Below, in pieces: positions 18,372 through 27,106 of a DNA stretch of 64,000 nt. Position numbers and translations under genes: made by a program. This DNA is from Pseudoalteromonas shioyasakiensis. Its GTDB lineage: Bacteria; Pseudomonadota; Gammaproteobacteria; Enterobacterales; Alteromonadaceae. A model generated the notes under the pieces. That model ran no database searches. It worked only from the letters and a program-made list of their open reading frames with translations, and had not been told where the DNA came from. Location of the stretch: NCBI RefSeq assembly GCF_019134595.1, contig NZ_CP077770.1, positions 2,283,501 to 2,347,500 of the forward strand, read 5' to 3'. Each line of letters starts with the position of its first letter. Within the stretch, counting starts at the first letter, position 1.

Positions 18372-19406
18372 CTAAGCTGGGCTGGTGGCTGAATTTGACC
18401 GATTAGATACTTTTTTGCGAATTAAATTTGCTACTGGCTTTTCAAAAAATTGATATGAAATAGCTGCTGCAATGACACTCAGCAGTAGAGATAGTAAGAG
18501 TTTTAGCTCAATTGAGGCATCTAATTGGTTCACTTTTGCGATTATTGGCATATGAAGCAAGTAAAGCGAGTACGATATTTTTCCGATAAAATCACCAAAT
18601 CGATTAGCGAGCAATACATTATTGTCTGGCACGAGGAAAACAACACAAAAGAAAACAGAGCTCATTACAAGCAGAACTTCATAACTCAGCCACATTCTTA
18701 CCTTATCAGCAGAATTTATGGGAGAAAATGCTGGGTACAGCAAAGGAATAAAACCAAGCGTTAATACAAACCAATGTTTTCGCAAGTAATATGGAATAGT
18801 TAATGAACGATAGTTCATACCCAACATAACCCCGACAAAAAAGAAGGGTAATGTCCTCAATACACTAAACAGACTGTATGGAACACCATTTATATCACCA
18901 TAAATACGTGGATAATTTGTAAAGAACAACAATAGCATTACAGCTAAAATTGAAAGATAAATATACCCTGTTCTATTTTTCGACATTGCCCAAAAAAGTG
19001 TAAATATAAAATAAAAGTGTATTTCTGGCGGTATTGACCACAGAACACTTTCGCCATAAATAAACAGTAAATGGGCTATTAAGGTCTCGGTATCAGGAAT
19101 GTTATAAAGAACTGAACTACCCTTATTCGATAACAAGTAAGAAGCAAGAACAACCACTAAATACAGAGGAATAACTCTAGCAAAGCGAGCAGAAAAATAG
19201 TGGACAATATTATCTTTGTTAAAGCCTTTTTCTATATATAGATAAGACATCAAAAAGCCACTAAGAAGAAAGAAAAGCATCACCCCATATGCCCCTGAGC
19301 CCCCTCCTAACACGCCACCAAGCCAATTAGTTATGTCGCTAAAATGAGTGAAGAAGACAATGAGCGTAGCTAAAGCTCGCAGTGAGTTCAGTTTTCTAAT
19401 TTCCAA
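18372..19406 (-). CDS. Acyltransferase 3 family membrane protein (OafA-like)
   Basis: 344 residues from a TTG at 19406 with AAGGA at good spacing. The N-terminus LNSLRALATLIVFFTHF contains the R..A...V...H pattern of acyltransferase-3 proteins, followed by about ten membrane helices. These enzymes O-acetylate surface polysaccharides, lipids or peptidoglycan. AT-rich codon use compared with neighbours and adjacent repeat arrays suggest an accessory gene. No glycan biosynthesis cluster lies nearby, so the acceptor is unknown. Confidence 0.87.
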   Translation of the reverse strand: MEIRKLNSLRALATLIVFFTHFSDITNWLGGVLGGGSGAYGVMLFFLLSGFLMSYLYIEKGFNKDNIVHYFSARFARVIPLYLVVVLASYLLSNKGSSVLYNIPDTETLIAHLLFIYGESVLWSIPPEIHFYFIFTLFWAMSKNRTGYIYLSILAVMLLLFFTNYPRIYGDINGVPYSLFSVLRTLPFFFVGVMLGMNYRSLTIPYYLRKHWFVLTLGFIPLLYPAFSPINSADKVRMWLSYEVLLVMSSVFFCVVFLVPDNNVLLANRFGDFIGKISYSLYLLHMPIIAKVNQLDASIELKLLLSLLLSVIAAAISYQFFEKPVANLIRKKVSNRSNSATSPA

Positions 19407-19509
19407 AATACGTCCTTGGATGAATGTCAGGGCTTATTTCAACAAGCCCTTGCCAGCGTTTAATCGAGCTTTGAATATCTCGTGAAATTGAATAGCTATA
19501 AGATTTAAC

Positions 19510-20361
19510 TCAGCCGATTTCAAAAGAAGTCACACCAAAAATACGATTTAATGGCAAGCTCGGACATTCGCCGGTATACATTCTGGCGGTTTCGAACGAC
19601 ACCTGCATGTTGTACTTCTGTGCTAAAGCAACAGCAGCTTGGTTGATTTCTGGCGTATCAAGGAAAATAACGTCGGATGCACTCGCATTAGATTTTAAAG
19701 CAAGGAACAAAGGTTCGGCCAATTCTGGTGAGTCGGCAAATAAAGGGCCTATTTTAAAGCCATTCTGACATTTGCGAATTACCCCGTATCCAGCCAATTT
19801 CCCATTGTGCATTACGCCCAAAGCCTCGCTCTGGGGCTGGCTTAACCATACTTTAGTAAAGTTTGCTCTATTCGCAGGGAAAAAAGCCTGTTCGTATGCG
19901 TCAATAATTTCGAATGGCACAGTATTAAGATCAACAATGTCTGCATTTTGCGGTGAACTACCACCACCGACTCCTGCAAAACGAATATTGCGATAAGCCA
20001 GGTTAAAACCAGACTTTTTGTAGTTTTCTTGCTGTTCTACCACACCATCAAGGCCAATATTCAACCCTTTAAGGCGCTTTAACGCAGCATTCCAAATTTG
20101 CATTCCGTAACCTTTGCCGCGGTAATCAGGTTTAACAATGTAAAAGCCGATAAAGCCAAATGCATCGTGGTAATTAATGGCTGAAATTGTAGCAATAGGC
20201 TCATCTTCAAGAAAACCAACAAGAAATCCTTCAGGATCAGCAGCAAAATAACAATCTGCATCATTAAGGCCTGGATTCCAGCCTTCTGCTGCAGCCCAAT
20301 CAATCATGAGCTCGACTTCCCTCTTGGTCATGGTTTTGATTGTAAAGTGTTTACTCTGCAT
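19510..20361 (-). CDS. GNAT N-acetyltransferase with C-terminal acetyltransferase-like domain
   Basis: 283 residues. The N-terminal GNAT domain (1-130) shows the acetyl-CoA loop PDYRGKGYGMQIW; a second, degenerate GNAT-like domain fills residues about 150-283, as in YitH-like proteins. A good AAGGA site precedes ATG 20361. Substrates of this two-domain class are poorly defined. It is flanked by the acyltransferase and an unknown zinc-ribbon-like protein. Confidence 0.87.
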   Translation of the reverse strand: MQSKHFTIKTMTKREVELMIDWAAAEGWNPGLNDADCYFAADPEGFLVGFLEDEPIATISAINYHDAFGFIGFYIVKPDYRGKGYGMQIWNAALKRLKGLNIGLDGVVEQQENYKKSGFNLAYRNIRFAGVGGGSSPQNADIVDLNTVPFEIIDAYEQAFFPANRANFTKVWLSQPQSEALGVMHNGKLAGYGVIRKCQNGFKIGPLFADSPELAEPLFLALKSNASASDVIFLDTPEINQAAVALAQKYNMQVSFETARMYTGECPSLPLNRIFGVTSFEIG

Positions 20362-20455
20362 CTGATTTCCTTAAAATTTCCGTTTGCTAATCAGTGAATT
20401 AAATAATACTAAAATCGCACTATCTAAGTAGATTGATTCAAATCTGAATCGCAAA

Positions 20456-20956
20456 TTATGCGCATTCACAATTAATAATAGGCTCTAGCTTATTATGGTT
20501 ATAAATATACAAACCAAAAGTATCGAACATATCTCTACTAAATTCCGAGGAAATATCCTCGTAATTTTCTAGACCTTGATAGCTGTATAAAATAGCAACC
20601 TTGCCTTCGAAACCAAGAGGGACAGGCTTTCCTTTACCGACAACATTTGCGTTATCGCCATTGATACCATCCCACCCATATTTTTCTGGGTCAAAAATTA
20701 ATTGCACAGAACCACAATTTAAACATTCAAGGTATATCGGAGGTAGAATGTTGACATTTTCTCGTTTGCGAAAGAAACCCTTAACTTCAACTTCTTTGTG
20801 ACCTAAAACAGAATAAGCATCGTGCCCGCATTTACAATGAACAGCTTTGCTCACAAATAGCTCATCAAGTTGAAGTTGTGGTAGATCTAAACTCTTTAAT
20901 ACGAAATTCGAAAAACAATTTGGTGAGTGAGCTTTCAATTCTTCTAGTGTATTCAT
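20456..20956 (-). CDS. Hypothetical protein with paired Cys motifs
   Basis: 166 residues, preceded by a strong GGGGAG site. CKCG (about 42-45) and CLNCG (about 78-82), roughly 35 residues apart, could bind one zinc as a split ribbon, and the protein ends CECA. No membrane segment or signal peptide. I do not recognise it. It lies in the accessory stretch between cytochrome b561 and scpA and has its own intergenic region on both sides, suggesting single-gene expression. Confidence 0.6.
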   Translation of the reverse strand: MNTLEELKAHSPNCFSNFVLKSLDLPQLQLDELFVSKAVHCKCGHDAYSVLGHKEVEVKGFFRKRENVNILPPIYLECLNCGSVQLIFDPEKYGWDGINGDNANVVGKGKPVPLGFEGKVAILYSYQGLENYEDISSEFSRDMFDTFGLYIYNHNKLEPIINCECA

Positions 20957-21130
20957 TTTCTCCCCTAGGAGCTAATGCCCTTAAAATATTCAAATCAAGC
21001 ATTTTAGGTACTTTTTATCTTGTTTATTGAAATCTATTTTTTATTAGTTCACTACTTAGTCTTTTTAATGATTTCTTGCACTACTCGGTGTTTAGTATTT
21101 TCAATAAACACCTGAGTAGGTAGTTAGCAA

Positions 21131-21493
21131 TTATATTTTACTTGCTGTTATTTCAATCCTGTACACTTCAACACCCTCAGTACCAACCTCAATCGTTGCA
21201 GGTTCATTAAGGTTTACCATTAACTTAGGTTCTTGAAATTTATTGTAAGAGCCATTTTCAAATTTATAGAGTGCTGATGTTAGTGTCACAGTTTGGTCGT
21301 CCAATGTAGGGGTTACATCAAATTTAAGAATATCATCTGCAGTCACTGTTTGATTTTTGTCTTCTTCAGTTTTAACAACGTACGTTTTTACAAGTTGATT
21401 ATTCAAATAAAGGTTAAGGTCTAATTGCAAATTTTCTGCAGCTGAGGCACCAAATGCAGCGAGAGATAACAGTACCATTCCTAACTTTTTCAT
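21131..21493 (-). CDS. Small exported hypothetical protein
   Basis: 120 residues from ATG 21493, which has AAGGA at the right distance; the open frame extends to 21577 without a usable start signal. A signal peptide (MKKLGMVLLSLAAFGASA) leads to an acidic, beta-rich mature domain of about 100 residues with no cysteines. It is probably periplasmic. I do not recognise the family and the neighbours give no hint. Confidence 0.65.
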   Translation of the reverse strand: MKKLGMVLLSLAAFGASAAENLQLDLNLYLNNQLVKTYVVKTEEDKNQTVTADDILKFDVTPTLDDQTVTLTSALYKFENGSYNKFQEPKLMVNLNEPATIEVGTEGVEVYRIEITASKI

Positions 21494-21628
21494 TATATTT
21501 TCCTTAATAGTAGGCTTACCCCAAAATGGGGAAAGCCTACTTATCAGGTACTGAGACTTGGTGCAATTGTTTAACACTCTGTAAGTTAAGTGTTTTTATT
21601 CGCATATGAAGCAAACTTTCGTTACGAG

Positions 21629-21922
21629 CTACTTCTTGACTGGTGATGACTCAAAGATCTCGTAATGTCGCTCAACACAAGTTGTTACTTTACCCCATAA
21701 AGAGTTTTTAACTCTTTGCTGATGATATTCAAATGCCGATTTATCTATAAACTCTTCGTATACATCAAAGCGAAGTGGGTTTTCTGTATGTTCAGTAACA
21801 CTGAAAGTAATGCAACCAGGCTCTTCTAGGGTAAGACGCCTATGAGTCACCAACTCAGATTTAACGTTCTCTAAGTCAGACTCAGGAACTAAAATAAACC
21901 CTTTCAACGTTACTTTTGACAT
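21629..21922 (-). CDS. Antibiotic biosynthesis monooxygenase (ABM) domain protein
   Basis: 97 residues spanning one ferredoxin-like ABM domain, with the typical PGCITFSV strand and the YEEFIDKSAFEYHQQ segment. Members such as YgiN act as quinol monooxygenases or small-molecule oxygenases, often as dimers without cofactors. AAGGATA precedes the ATG. It stands where scpB would be expected downstream of scpA but is separated from scpA by about 160 bases. Confidence 0.82.
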   Translation of the reverse strand: MSKVTLKGFILVPESDLENVKSELVTHRRLTLEEPGCITFSVTEHTENPLRFDVYEEFIDKSAFEYHQQRVKNSLWGKVTTCVERHYEIFESSPVKK

Positions 21923-22050
21923 AAATATCCTTTTAGAACGAGTCGGAACATAACGACAAGAACTGGGTAGTCGAAAATTGCAGGCGCCCTGATATATTTA
22001 TCAGGCCTTCAACTAGTAATGACGCAGTTTTAATAATTGATCTACTGCCT

Positions 22051-22085
22051 TTAAAACTTACCGCTTAAAGCTTAAAACTTCCAGC
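22051..22085 (+). repeat. Decayed heptamer run abutting the scpA stop
   Basis: Five 7-base units, TTAAAAC TTACCGC TTAAAGC TTAAAAC TTCCAGC, in register up to the scpA stop codon. Similar in period, not in sequence, to the other heptamer arrays in the window. Could be chance in AT-rich sequence. Confidence 0.4.
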
Positions 22086-22921
22086 TATTCGCTTTCTTCC
22101 ACCAAACCAACATAAATCTGGCTATTGGCATCTACCTGAAAGCAGCTGATCAGGTTTTCTTTCACAAGCTCTAACATGGCGATAAAGCTAACGACAACAC
22201 CACTTCTGCCCTCTTCCACCGTAAAAAGGGTACTAAAAGGCAACTGTGATTGCGCTTCTGAGAGTTTATCTAAGATTAAGCTCATGCGTTCACGGGTCGA
22301 TAAGGCTTCTGCGGTAATATGATGGTGTTCAAATGTTTTAGCTCGAGCCATAACGTCGCTTAGCGCAACTAACAAGTCTTTCATGTCAACGTCAGGTAAC
22401 AGTACCTCACGCTCACTCAATTCTGGCACCAGCGCTTCAGCAACAAAGATATCGCGGCCTTCGCGAGGGATCTCATCAAGATTTTCTGCGGCTTTTTTAA
22501 ATTGTTCGTATTCTTGTAAACGTCTTACAAGCTCAGCTCGAGGGTCTTCTTCCTCTTCAAGCTCTTCATGTTTTGGTAGTAATAATCGTGATTTAATTTG
22601 TGCTAATAACGCCGCCATCACAAGGTATTCACCAGCCAGTTCAAGCTGAAACTCGCTCATCATTTCAACATAACTAACGTATTGCTCTGTAATACTAAAA
22701 ATAGAGAGTTCTAGTACATCGAGTTTATGTTTTTTGATTAAATACAGAAGTAAATCGAGAGGACCTTCAAAGGTTTCTAAAATGATCTCTAGCGCATCGG
22801 GTGGAATATATAAATCTTCAGGTTTATCGACCACCGCTTTGCCATGCAAAAAAGCCAGTGGCAGCTTTTGCTGTACTGGCTCTTGTAAATTATCTGGCGC
22901 GTCAAGCTCTGGGCTAGTCAA
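22085..22921 (-). CDS. scpA: Segregation and condensation protein A
   Basis: 278 residues. The kleisin signature LETFEGPLDLLLYLIKKHKL starts near residue 47, and acidic middle and C-terminal winged-helix parts follow as in ScpA. With ScpB it bridges SMC heads to form the bacterial condensin. In many gammaproteobacteria the order is trpH-yciO-scpA-scpB-rluB; here scpB and rluB do not follow. The gene starts eight bases beyond the yciO stop, as part of that operon. Confidence 0.93.
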   Translation of the reverse strand: MTSPELDAPDNLQEPVQQKLPLAFLHGKAVVDKPEDLYIPPDALEIILETFEGPLDLLLYLIKKHKLDVLELSIFSITEQYVSYVEMMSEFQLELAGEYLVMAALLAQIKSRLLLPKHEELEEEEDPRAELVRRLQEYEQFKKAAENLDEIPREGRDIFVAEALVPELSEREVLLPDVDMKDLLVALSDVMARAKTFEHHHITAEALSTRERMSLILDKLSEAQSQLPFSTLFTVEEGRSGVVVSFIAMLELVKENLISCFQVDANSQIYVGLVEESE

Positions 22922-22929
22922 TGAAGTCT

Positions 22930-23550
22930 CTACTCAAATGGTTTAGTATCACCACAACCCACACGTAAGATTTCGATATCATCATCCGACAAGTCAATTA
23001 CTGTGGTTGCCTGTTCAGGAAGATAACCACCATGAATAATTAAATCAACTTGCTTTTCAATGCGATCGCGAATTTCATCAGGATCAGCCTCGGTATATTG
23101 CTCACCCGGTAAAATTAAAGAGCACGACATTAACGGCTCACCTAGTTCAGCCAATAAAGCACAGGTGATTGGGTGTTCGATAACACGAATACCAATGGTT
23201 TTTTTCTTTTCGTTTAATAAACGCTTTGGTACTTCTTTAGTGCCTTTAAAGATGAAAGTATAAGGCCCAGGGGTGTTATTTTTTATTAATCTGAATAGCT
23301 GGTTATCGACGCGAGCATAGGTAGATAGCTCTGATAAGTCACGACAGACCAAAGTAAAGTTATGGTGTTTTTCAATACCACGAATACGTTCGATGCGCTC
23401 TTTTGCTTGCTTATTACCAATGTTACAGCCAAGTGCATAACCCGAATCGGTTGGGTATACGATAACACCGCCCTGCTTGATAATATCAACCGCTTGGCTG
23501 ATTAAGCGTGGTTGCGGATTATCTGGATGAATATGAAAAAACTGACTCAT
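22930..23550 (-). CDS. yciO: YciO, Sua5/YrdC/YciO family protein
   Basis: 206 residues, single YrdC domain with the conserved GGVIVYPTDSGYALGC start and the RIRGIEKHHNFTLVC segment that corresponds to the KxR...S/T nucleotide site. Sua5/YrdC members make threonylcarbamoyl-AMP for tRNA t6A; YciO paralogues are closely related and their role is less settled. It lies nine bases downstream of trpH and eight bases upstream of scpA. Confidence 0.92.
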   Translation of the reverse strand: MSQFFHIHPDNPQPRLISQAVDIIKQGGVIVYPTDSGYALGCNIGNKQAKERIERIRGIEKHHNFTLVCRDLSELSTYARVDNQLFRLIKNNTPGPYTFIFKGTKEVPKRLLNEKKKTIGIRVIEHPITCALLAELGEPLMSCSLILPGEQYTEADPDEIRDRIEKQVDLIIHGGYLPEQATTVIDLSDDDIEILRVGCGDTKPFE

Positions 23551-23559
23551 TACACGCTC

Positions 23560-24399
23560 CTATTGCCCTTCCCATGCTTGCCAAACCCCTTGGCAATCTT
23601 TTGGTAAGTATAAATTTTTACCTAACTCCAACCAACTGGTCGGAAAATGAAAATCTGACCCTTGTGACGCAAATAAGCCATATTCACGACTCAGTTCACC
23701 TAAAAACTGGCGCTCACTGGGTGCTTGCTGTGGTTGTGCAACTTCCATCGCATCGCCACCTGCGTCTTTAAATTCAATAATTAACTTACGTAGCCATTTG
23801 TTAGACATTTGATAACGCCCAGGATGAGCAAGAACGGCAACCCCACCGGCCTGGTGAATGGCAGCAATTGCGGTTTGCATATCACACCAACTACTTGGTA
23901 CATAGCCTGTTTTTCCTCGCCCTAAGTACTTTTTAAATACCCCAGGAAAGTTTTTAGCAACACCACGCTCAATCAGCGCTCGGGCAAAATGCGCCCGTGT
24001 GATCTGTGCGTTTTCAGCAAATGTTTTTGCTTGCTCGTAAATGCCTTCAAAACCATTTTTCGCAAGGCGACGACCGATCTCTAAAGCACGCTCTTCACGC
24101 TTGGCTTGTTGCGCCTGTAACAATGACAACAGCGCGTCATTTTCATCATCAACATTTAAACCAACAATATGAATTTCAAAGCTTTCCCATTTTGTTGATA
24201 CTTCAACGCCAGCAATTAATTTAAGCGGTAAATTATCATCTGCAATGACTTGGCGAGCTGGTTTTATCGCACTTAACGTGTCGTGATCGGTAATTGCAAA
24301 CACATCTATGTTTTTCTCAACCGCGCGGTGTAACAATTGCTCGACTGATAGCTGACCATCTGAGTATGTGGTGTGGCTATGTAAATCGTATTTTATCAA
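23560..24399 (-). CDS. rnm: PHP-domain phosphoesterase TrpH / RNase AM
   Basis: 279 residues. The PHP metal site is visible: DLHSHTTYSDGQ near the start, ITDHDT (about 37-42), and later HPGRY and GSDFH. E. coli YciV/TrpH removes 5'-mononucleotides from RNA and hydrolyses 3',5'-bisphosphonucleosides. It is divergent from the trp operon, the standard arrangement in gammaproteobacteria, and heads the trpH-yciO-scpA operon. Confidence 0.93.
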   Translation of the reverse strand: MIKYDLHSHTTYSDGQLSVEQLLHRAVEKNIDVFAITDHDTLSAIKPARQVIADDNLPLKLIAGVEVSTKWESFEIHIVGLNVDDENDALLSLLQAQQAKREERALEIGRRLAKNGFEGIYEQAKTFAENAQITRAHFARALIERGVAKNFPGVFKKYLGRGKTGYVPSSWCDMQTAIAAIHQAGGVAVLAHPGRYQMSNKWLRKLIIEFKDAGGDAMEVAQPQQAPSERQFLGELSREYGLFASQGSDFHFPTSWLELGKNLYLPKDCQGVWQAWEGQ

Positions 24400-24561
24400 T
24401 GGGAAAGACTGCTTTACGTAAGTTCTTGAATCAATGATGTGAGTATAACAAAAATTTAGTGCCAGGGCGTGATTATCTTTTTAGGTTAGACATATATACC
24501 CACATAAATGGGCAATTGCGATGGGTAAATGCCGAACACGTATTAATATGTAAATTAATGC

Positions 24562-24591
24562 TTGACAGTATCGGCTTAGGTACGCTTTACT
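24562..24591 (+). promoter_or_regulatory. Likely trp operon promoter
   Basis: A perfect -35 TTGACA (24562-24567) and an 18-base spacer to TTTACT (24586-24591), about 37 bases before the first leader peptide. No ACTAGT-type TrpR operator palindrome is visible around it, so control by attenuation may dominate. Confidence 0.65.
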
Positions 24592-24627
24592 GTATGCACT
24601 TTCAGACACGCTAAATAAGAAATAACA

Positions 24628-24672
24628 ATGAACAAAACAATTCAAATCACAATTTGGTGGTGGCACTCGTAA
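24628..24672 (+). CDS. trpL: trp leader peptide 1
   Basis: A 14-residue peptide, MNKTIQITIWWWHS, with three consecutive Trp codons (24655-24663) just before the stop. CACTCGT (24664-24670) can pair with GCGGGTG (24676-24682), giving the 1:2 hairpin, and AGCGGGT (24675-24681) can pair instead with ACCCGCT (24711-24717), giving the 2:3 antiterminator. A ribosome stalled on the Trp codons would mask segment 1. This is a full attenuator. Confidence 0.9.
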   Translation: MNKTIQITIWWWHS

Positions 24673-24708
24673 CTAGCGGGTGACGAATTGTCGTGTCTAA
24701 CGATTTCA

Positions 24709-24735
24709 AAACCCGCTCATGTAGCGGGTTTTTTT
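24709..24735 (+). terminator. trp attenuator terminator 1
   Basis: Stem AAACCCGCT / AGCGGGTTT with loop CATGT followed by a T tract. Its left arm is the partner of segment 2 in the antiterminator of leader 1. Confidence 0.93.
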
Positions 24736-24759
24736 ATATCTAAATTTTAAGGTTTTATA

Positions 24760-24810
24760 ATGAATTACATAGCAACTCTTACACATCATTGGTGGTGGCG
24801 CCTGGCTTAG
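24760..24810 (+). CDS. trp leader peptide 2 (tandem)
   Basis: A second leader, 16 residues, MNYIATLTHHWWWRLA, again with three consecutive Trp codons (24790-24798). AAGG at 8 bases gives it a better ribosome site than leader 1. GCTTAGCGGG (24805-24814), overlapping its stop, can pair with CCCGC-C-AAGC in the left arm of terminator 2. The sequence is not a simple copy of leader 1: only the ATT/CAT-TGGTGGTGG-C core is shared. Confidence 0.9.
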   Translation: MNYIATLTHHWWWRLA

Positions 24811-24853
24811 CGGGACGGTAAGGGTCTATCTAATTTATAGGCATCTTTATACG

Positions 24854-24890
24854 AACCCCGCCAAGCATAGCTTCGCGGGGTTTTGTTTTT
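24854..24890 (+). terminator. trp attenuator terminator 2
   Basis: Stem AACCCCGC / GCGGGGTT with a C-C mismatch and an inner AAGC-ATA-GCTT extension, then TTTTGTTTTTT. It ends about 33 bases before trpE. Confidence 0.93.
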
Positions 24891-24923
24891 TAAAGAGTTT
24901 TTGGGAATGAGGGAGAATGAGGT

Positions 24924-26492
24924 TTGATTTTTAGTCATATAACAACGACACCGGGTGAAGTAACCAGTATCACTCAAGTGCGCGACTACATCAGTAGCCC
25001 ACTTGCGTTATACAGTTTACTCGATAAACCTAATTCACTATTGTTAGAGTCTGCTGAAATTGATTCTAAAGACAGTGTAAAAAGTCTAATTTTGGTTGAC
25101 TCAGCGCTACGTATTGTTTGCCAAGGCAAACAGGTCACACTCACTGCACAGTCAAATAACGGCAAACAATTACTGCCTTATTTACAAACTCATGTGCAAA
25201 ACTGCTCTGCTGAGCTTGTAGAAGACACATTAACGTTAACCTACAACGAGGTAGCAAGCGACATTGATGAAGCCAGTAAATTAGTAGCAGATAACGCTTT
25301 TAGTGCGCTACGTAGCTGTATTAATAGTATTAAAAGCACCACAGATAACCCATTTTCCGTGTTCTTAGGCGGTGTATTTGCCTACGATATGGTTGCTAAT
25401 TTCGAAACTCTTTCTGATGTGCCTGACGGCGAAAACAGCTGCCCAGATTATGTTTTCTACCTAGCCGAAACGTTAGTTGTCATCGACCATCAAGCAAAAA
25501 CAACCGAGCTAATTGGCAATGTATTTAACGGCCCAGAAGTTCATGCTAATTGCTTTGAGGTTGGTCAACAGTTAGAGCGTTTAAATGCCGTATGTGACAA
25601 TGCACAAAGCTACCAAGGGCAAAAGCAAACCGGCTCAAACCCAATTTCTGTTGATGTTAGCGACGAGCAATACTGCGAACATGTGATCAAGTTAAAAAAC
25701 AACATCGTTGATGGCGATATTTTCCAAGTTGTTCCATCACGTACTTTTTCTCTCGCCTGCCCTGACTCACTTCATGCTTACAGCCAACTAAAACAACAAA
25801 ACCCAAGCCCATATATGTTTTACATGCGCGATGAAGAATTTGTGTTATTTGGCGCATCACCCGAGTCAGCCCTCAAATATTGCGCAGAGAGTAAACAAGT
25901 TGAGGTATACCCAATTGCTGGTACTCGCCCTCGTGGCAAGTTTGCTAACGGGCAAATTAATCCAGACCTAGACAGCCGCATTGAGCTTGAACTTCGCAAC
26001 GACCAAAAAGAACGTGCCGAGCACCTTATGTTAGTTGATTTAGCACGAAATGATGTAGCCCGTATTAGCGTACCAGGCACTCGTCACGCTAAAGAGTTAT
26101 TAAAAGTAGACCGCTACTCACAAGTGATGCATTTAGTTTCACGCGTGGTGGGTACTTTAAAACCTGAACTCGATGCGCTACATGCTTACCAAGCTTGTAT
26201 GAACATGGGCACCTTAGTGGGTGCACCAAAAGTACGCGCTGCTGAGTTAGTTCGTCAAACCGAAAAGAAACGCCGCGGCAGCTATGGAGGTGCAGTGGGT
26301 TATTTAACGGGCGATGGCGCCATGGATAGCTGTATTGTTATTCGCTCTGCCTTTGTTAAAAACGGCACGGCCTACGTGCAAGCAGGTGCAGGTGTGGTGT
26401 TTGATTCAGATCCACAATCTGAAGCCAATGAAACCCGTGCTAAAGCACAAGCTGTGATCACTGCGATTCAATCGACTTACGAGGCACAATAA
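24924..26492 (+). CDS. trpE: Anthranilate synthase component I
   Basis: 522 residues; makes anthranilate from chorismate with TrpG. The feedback element LLLESAEIDSKD near the N-terminus (LLES motif that binds Trp) is present, and the chorismate domain (about 235-515) has the PIAGTRPRG and GAGVVFDSDP-type motifs. The start is a TTG at 24924 with GGGAG about 9 bases upstream; no in-frame ATG gives the full N-terminus. An ATG at 24917 in another frame encodes only MRFDF and overlaps this start. First structural gene after the double attenuator; stop overlaps the trpG ATG. Confidence 0.96.
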   Translation: MIFSHITTTPGEVTSITQVRDYISSPLALYSLLDKPNSLLLESAEIDSKDSVKSLILVDSALRIVCQGKQVTLTAQSNNGKQLLPYLQTHVQNCSAELVEDTLTLTYNEVASDIDEASKLVADNAFSALRSCINSIKSTTDNPFSVFLGGVFAYDMVANFETLSDVPDGENSCPDYVFYLAETLVVIDHQAKTTELIGNVFNGPEVHANCFEVGQQLERLNAVCDNAQSYQGQKQTGSNPISVDVSDEQYCEHVIKLKNNIVDGDIFQVVPSRTFSLACPDSLHAYSQLKQQNPSPYMFYMRDEEFVLFGASPESALKYCAESKQVEVYPIAGTRPRGKFANGQINPDLDSRIELELRNDQKERAEHLMLVDLARNDVARISVPGTRHAKELLKVDRYSQVMHLVSRVVGTLKPELDALHAYQACMNMGTLVGAPKVRAAELVRQTEKKRRGSYGGAVGYLTGDGAMDSCIVIRSAFVKNGTAYVQAGAGVVFDSDPQSEANETRAKAQAVITAIQSTYEAQ

Positions 26493-27097
26493 TGACGACA
26501 ACATCAGCCTATAAAATCTACTTCTTAGATAACTTTGATTCATTTAGTTATAACTTAGTCGATGAACTTTCTATGTTAGGGTGCCAGTTAGTGGTATACC
26601 GTAATAACATCAGTGCACAAAGCATCTTTGACAAAATGTGCCAAGAAACCGTACCTGTGTTATTAGTACTTTCACCCGGCCCCGGCGCACCATCGGATGC
26701 GGGTTGTTTAATGGAACTCATTGAACTGTGTAAAGGCCGCTTCCCGATGCTGGGCATCTGTTTAGGCCAGCAAGCACTAACACAAAGCTACGGTGGGGTT
26801 ATTGGTCATGCAGGTGAAACTGTGCATGGCAAGTCATCAATTATTACGTTGACTGAGCACCCAGTATTTGCAGGAATGGGCGATAAAATGCCAGTTGCTC
26901 GTTATCATTCATTAATGGCAACCAAAGTCCCTGATGACGTTGAAGTAATTGCTTGTTATGAGAATATTCCGATGGCAATTTACCATCAACAAGATAATGC
27001 CCTTGGCTATCAGTTTCATCCTGAGTCAATTTTAACGCCAAATGGCGCATTGCTATTACAGCAAAGCATTGAATTTTTAACCGCACGCGTGCAGTAG
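26492..27097 (+). CDS. trpG: Anthranilate synthase component II (glutamine amidotransferase)
   Basis: 201 residues, class I glutamine amidotransferase that feeds ammonia to TrpE. The oxyanion loop SPGPGAPSDAG, nucleophile Cys in GICLGQQAL and the FHPES His-Glu pair are all present. The ATG overlaps the trpE stop (TAATG). It is separate from trpD, unlike the TrpGD fusion of E. coli. Confidence 0.95.
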   Translation: MTTTSAYKIYFLDNFDSFSYNLVDELSMLGCQLVVYRNNISAQSIFDKMCQETVPVLLVLSPGPGAPSDAGCLMELIELCKGRFPMLGICLGQQALTQSYGGVIGHAGETVHGKSSIITLTEHPVFAGMGDKMPVARYHSLMATKVPDDVEVIACYENIPMAIYHQQDNALGYQFHPESILTPNGALLLQQSIEFLTARVQ

Positions 27098-27106
27098 AGG
27101 AATAAC

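Noticed and set aside
24540..24620. TrpR operator at the trp promoter
   Set aside because: No ACTAGT-type palindrome could be found near the -35/-10 elements.
24481..24666. Minus-strand 61-codon open frame
   Set aside because: It is antisense to the trp promoter and leader 1, and the plus-strand attenuator explains the sequence.
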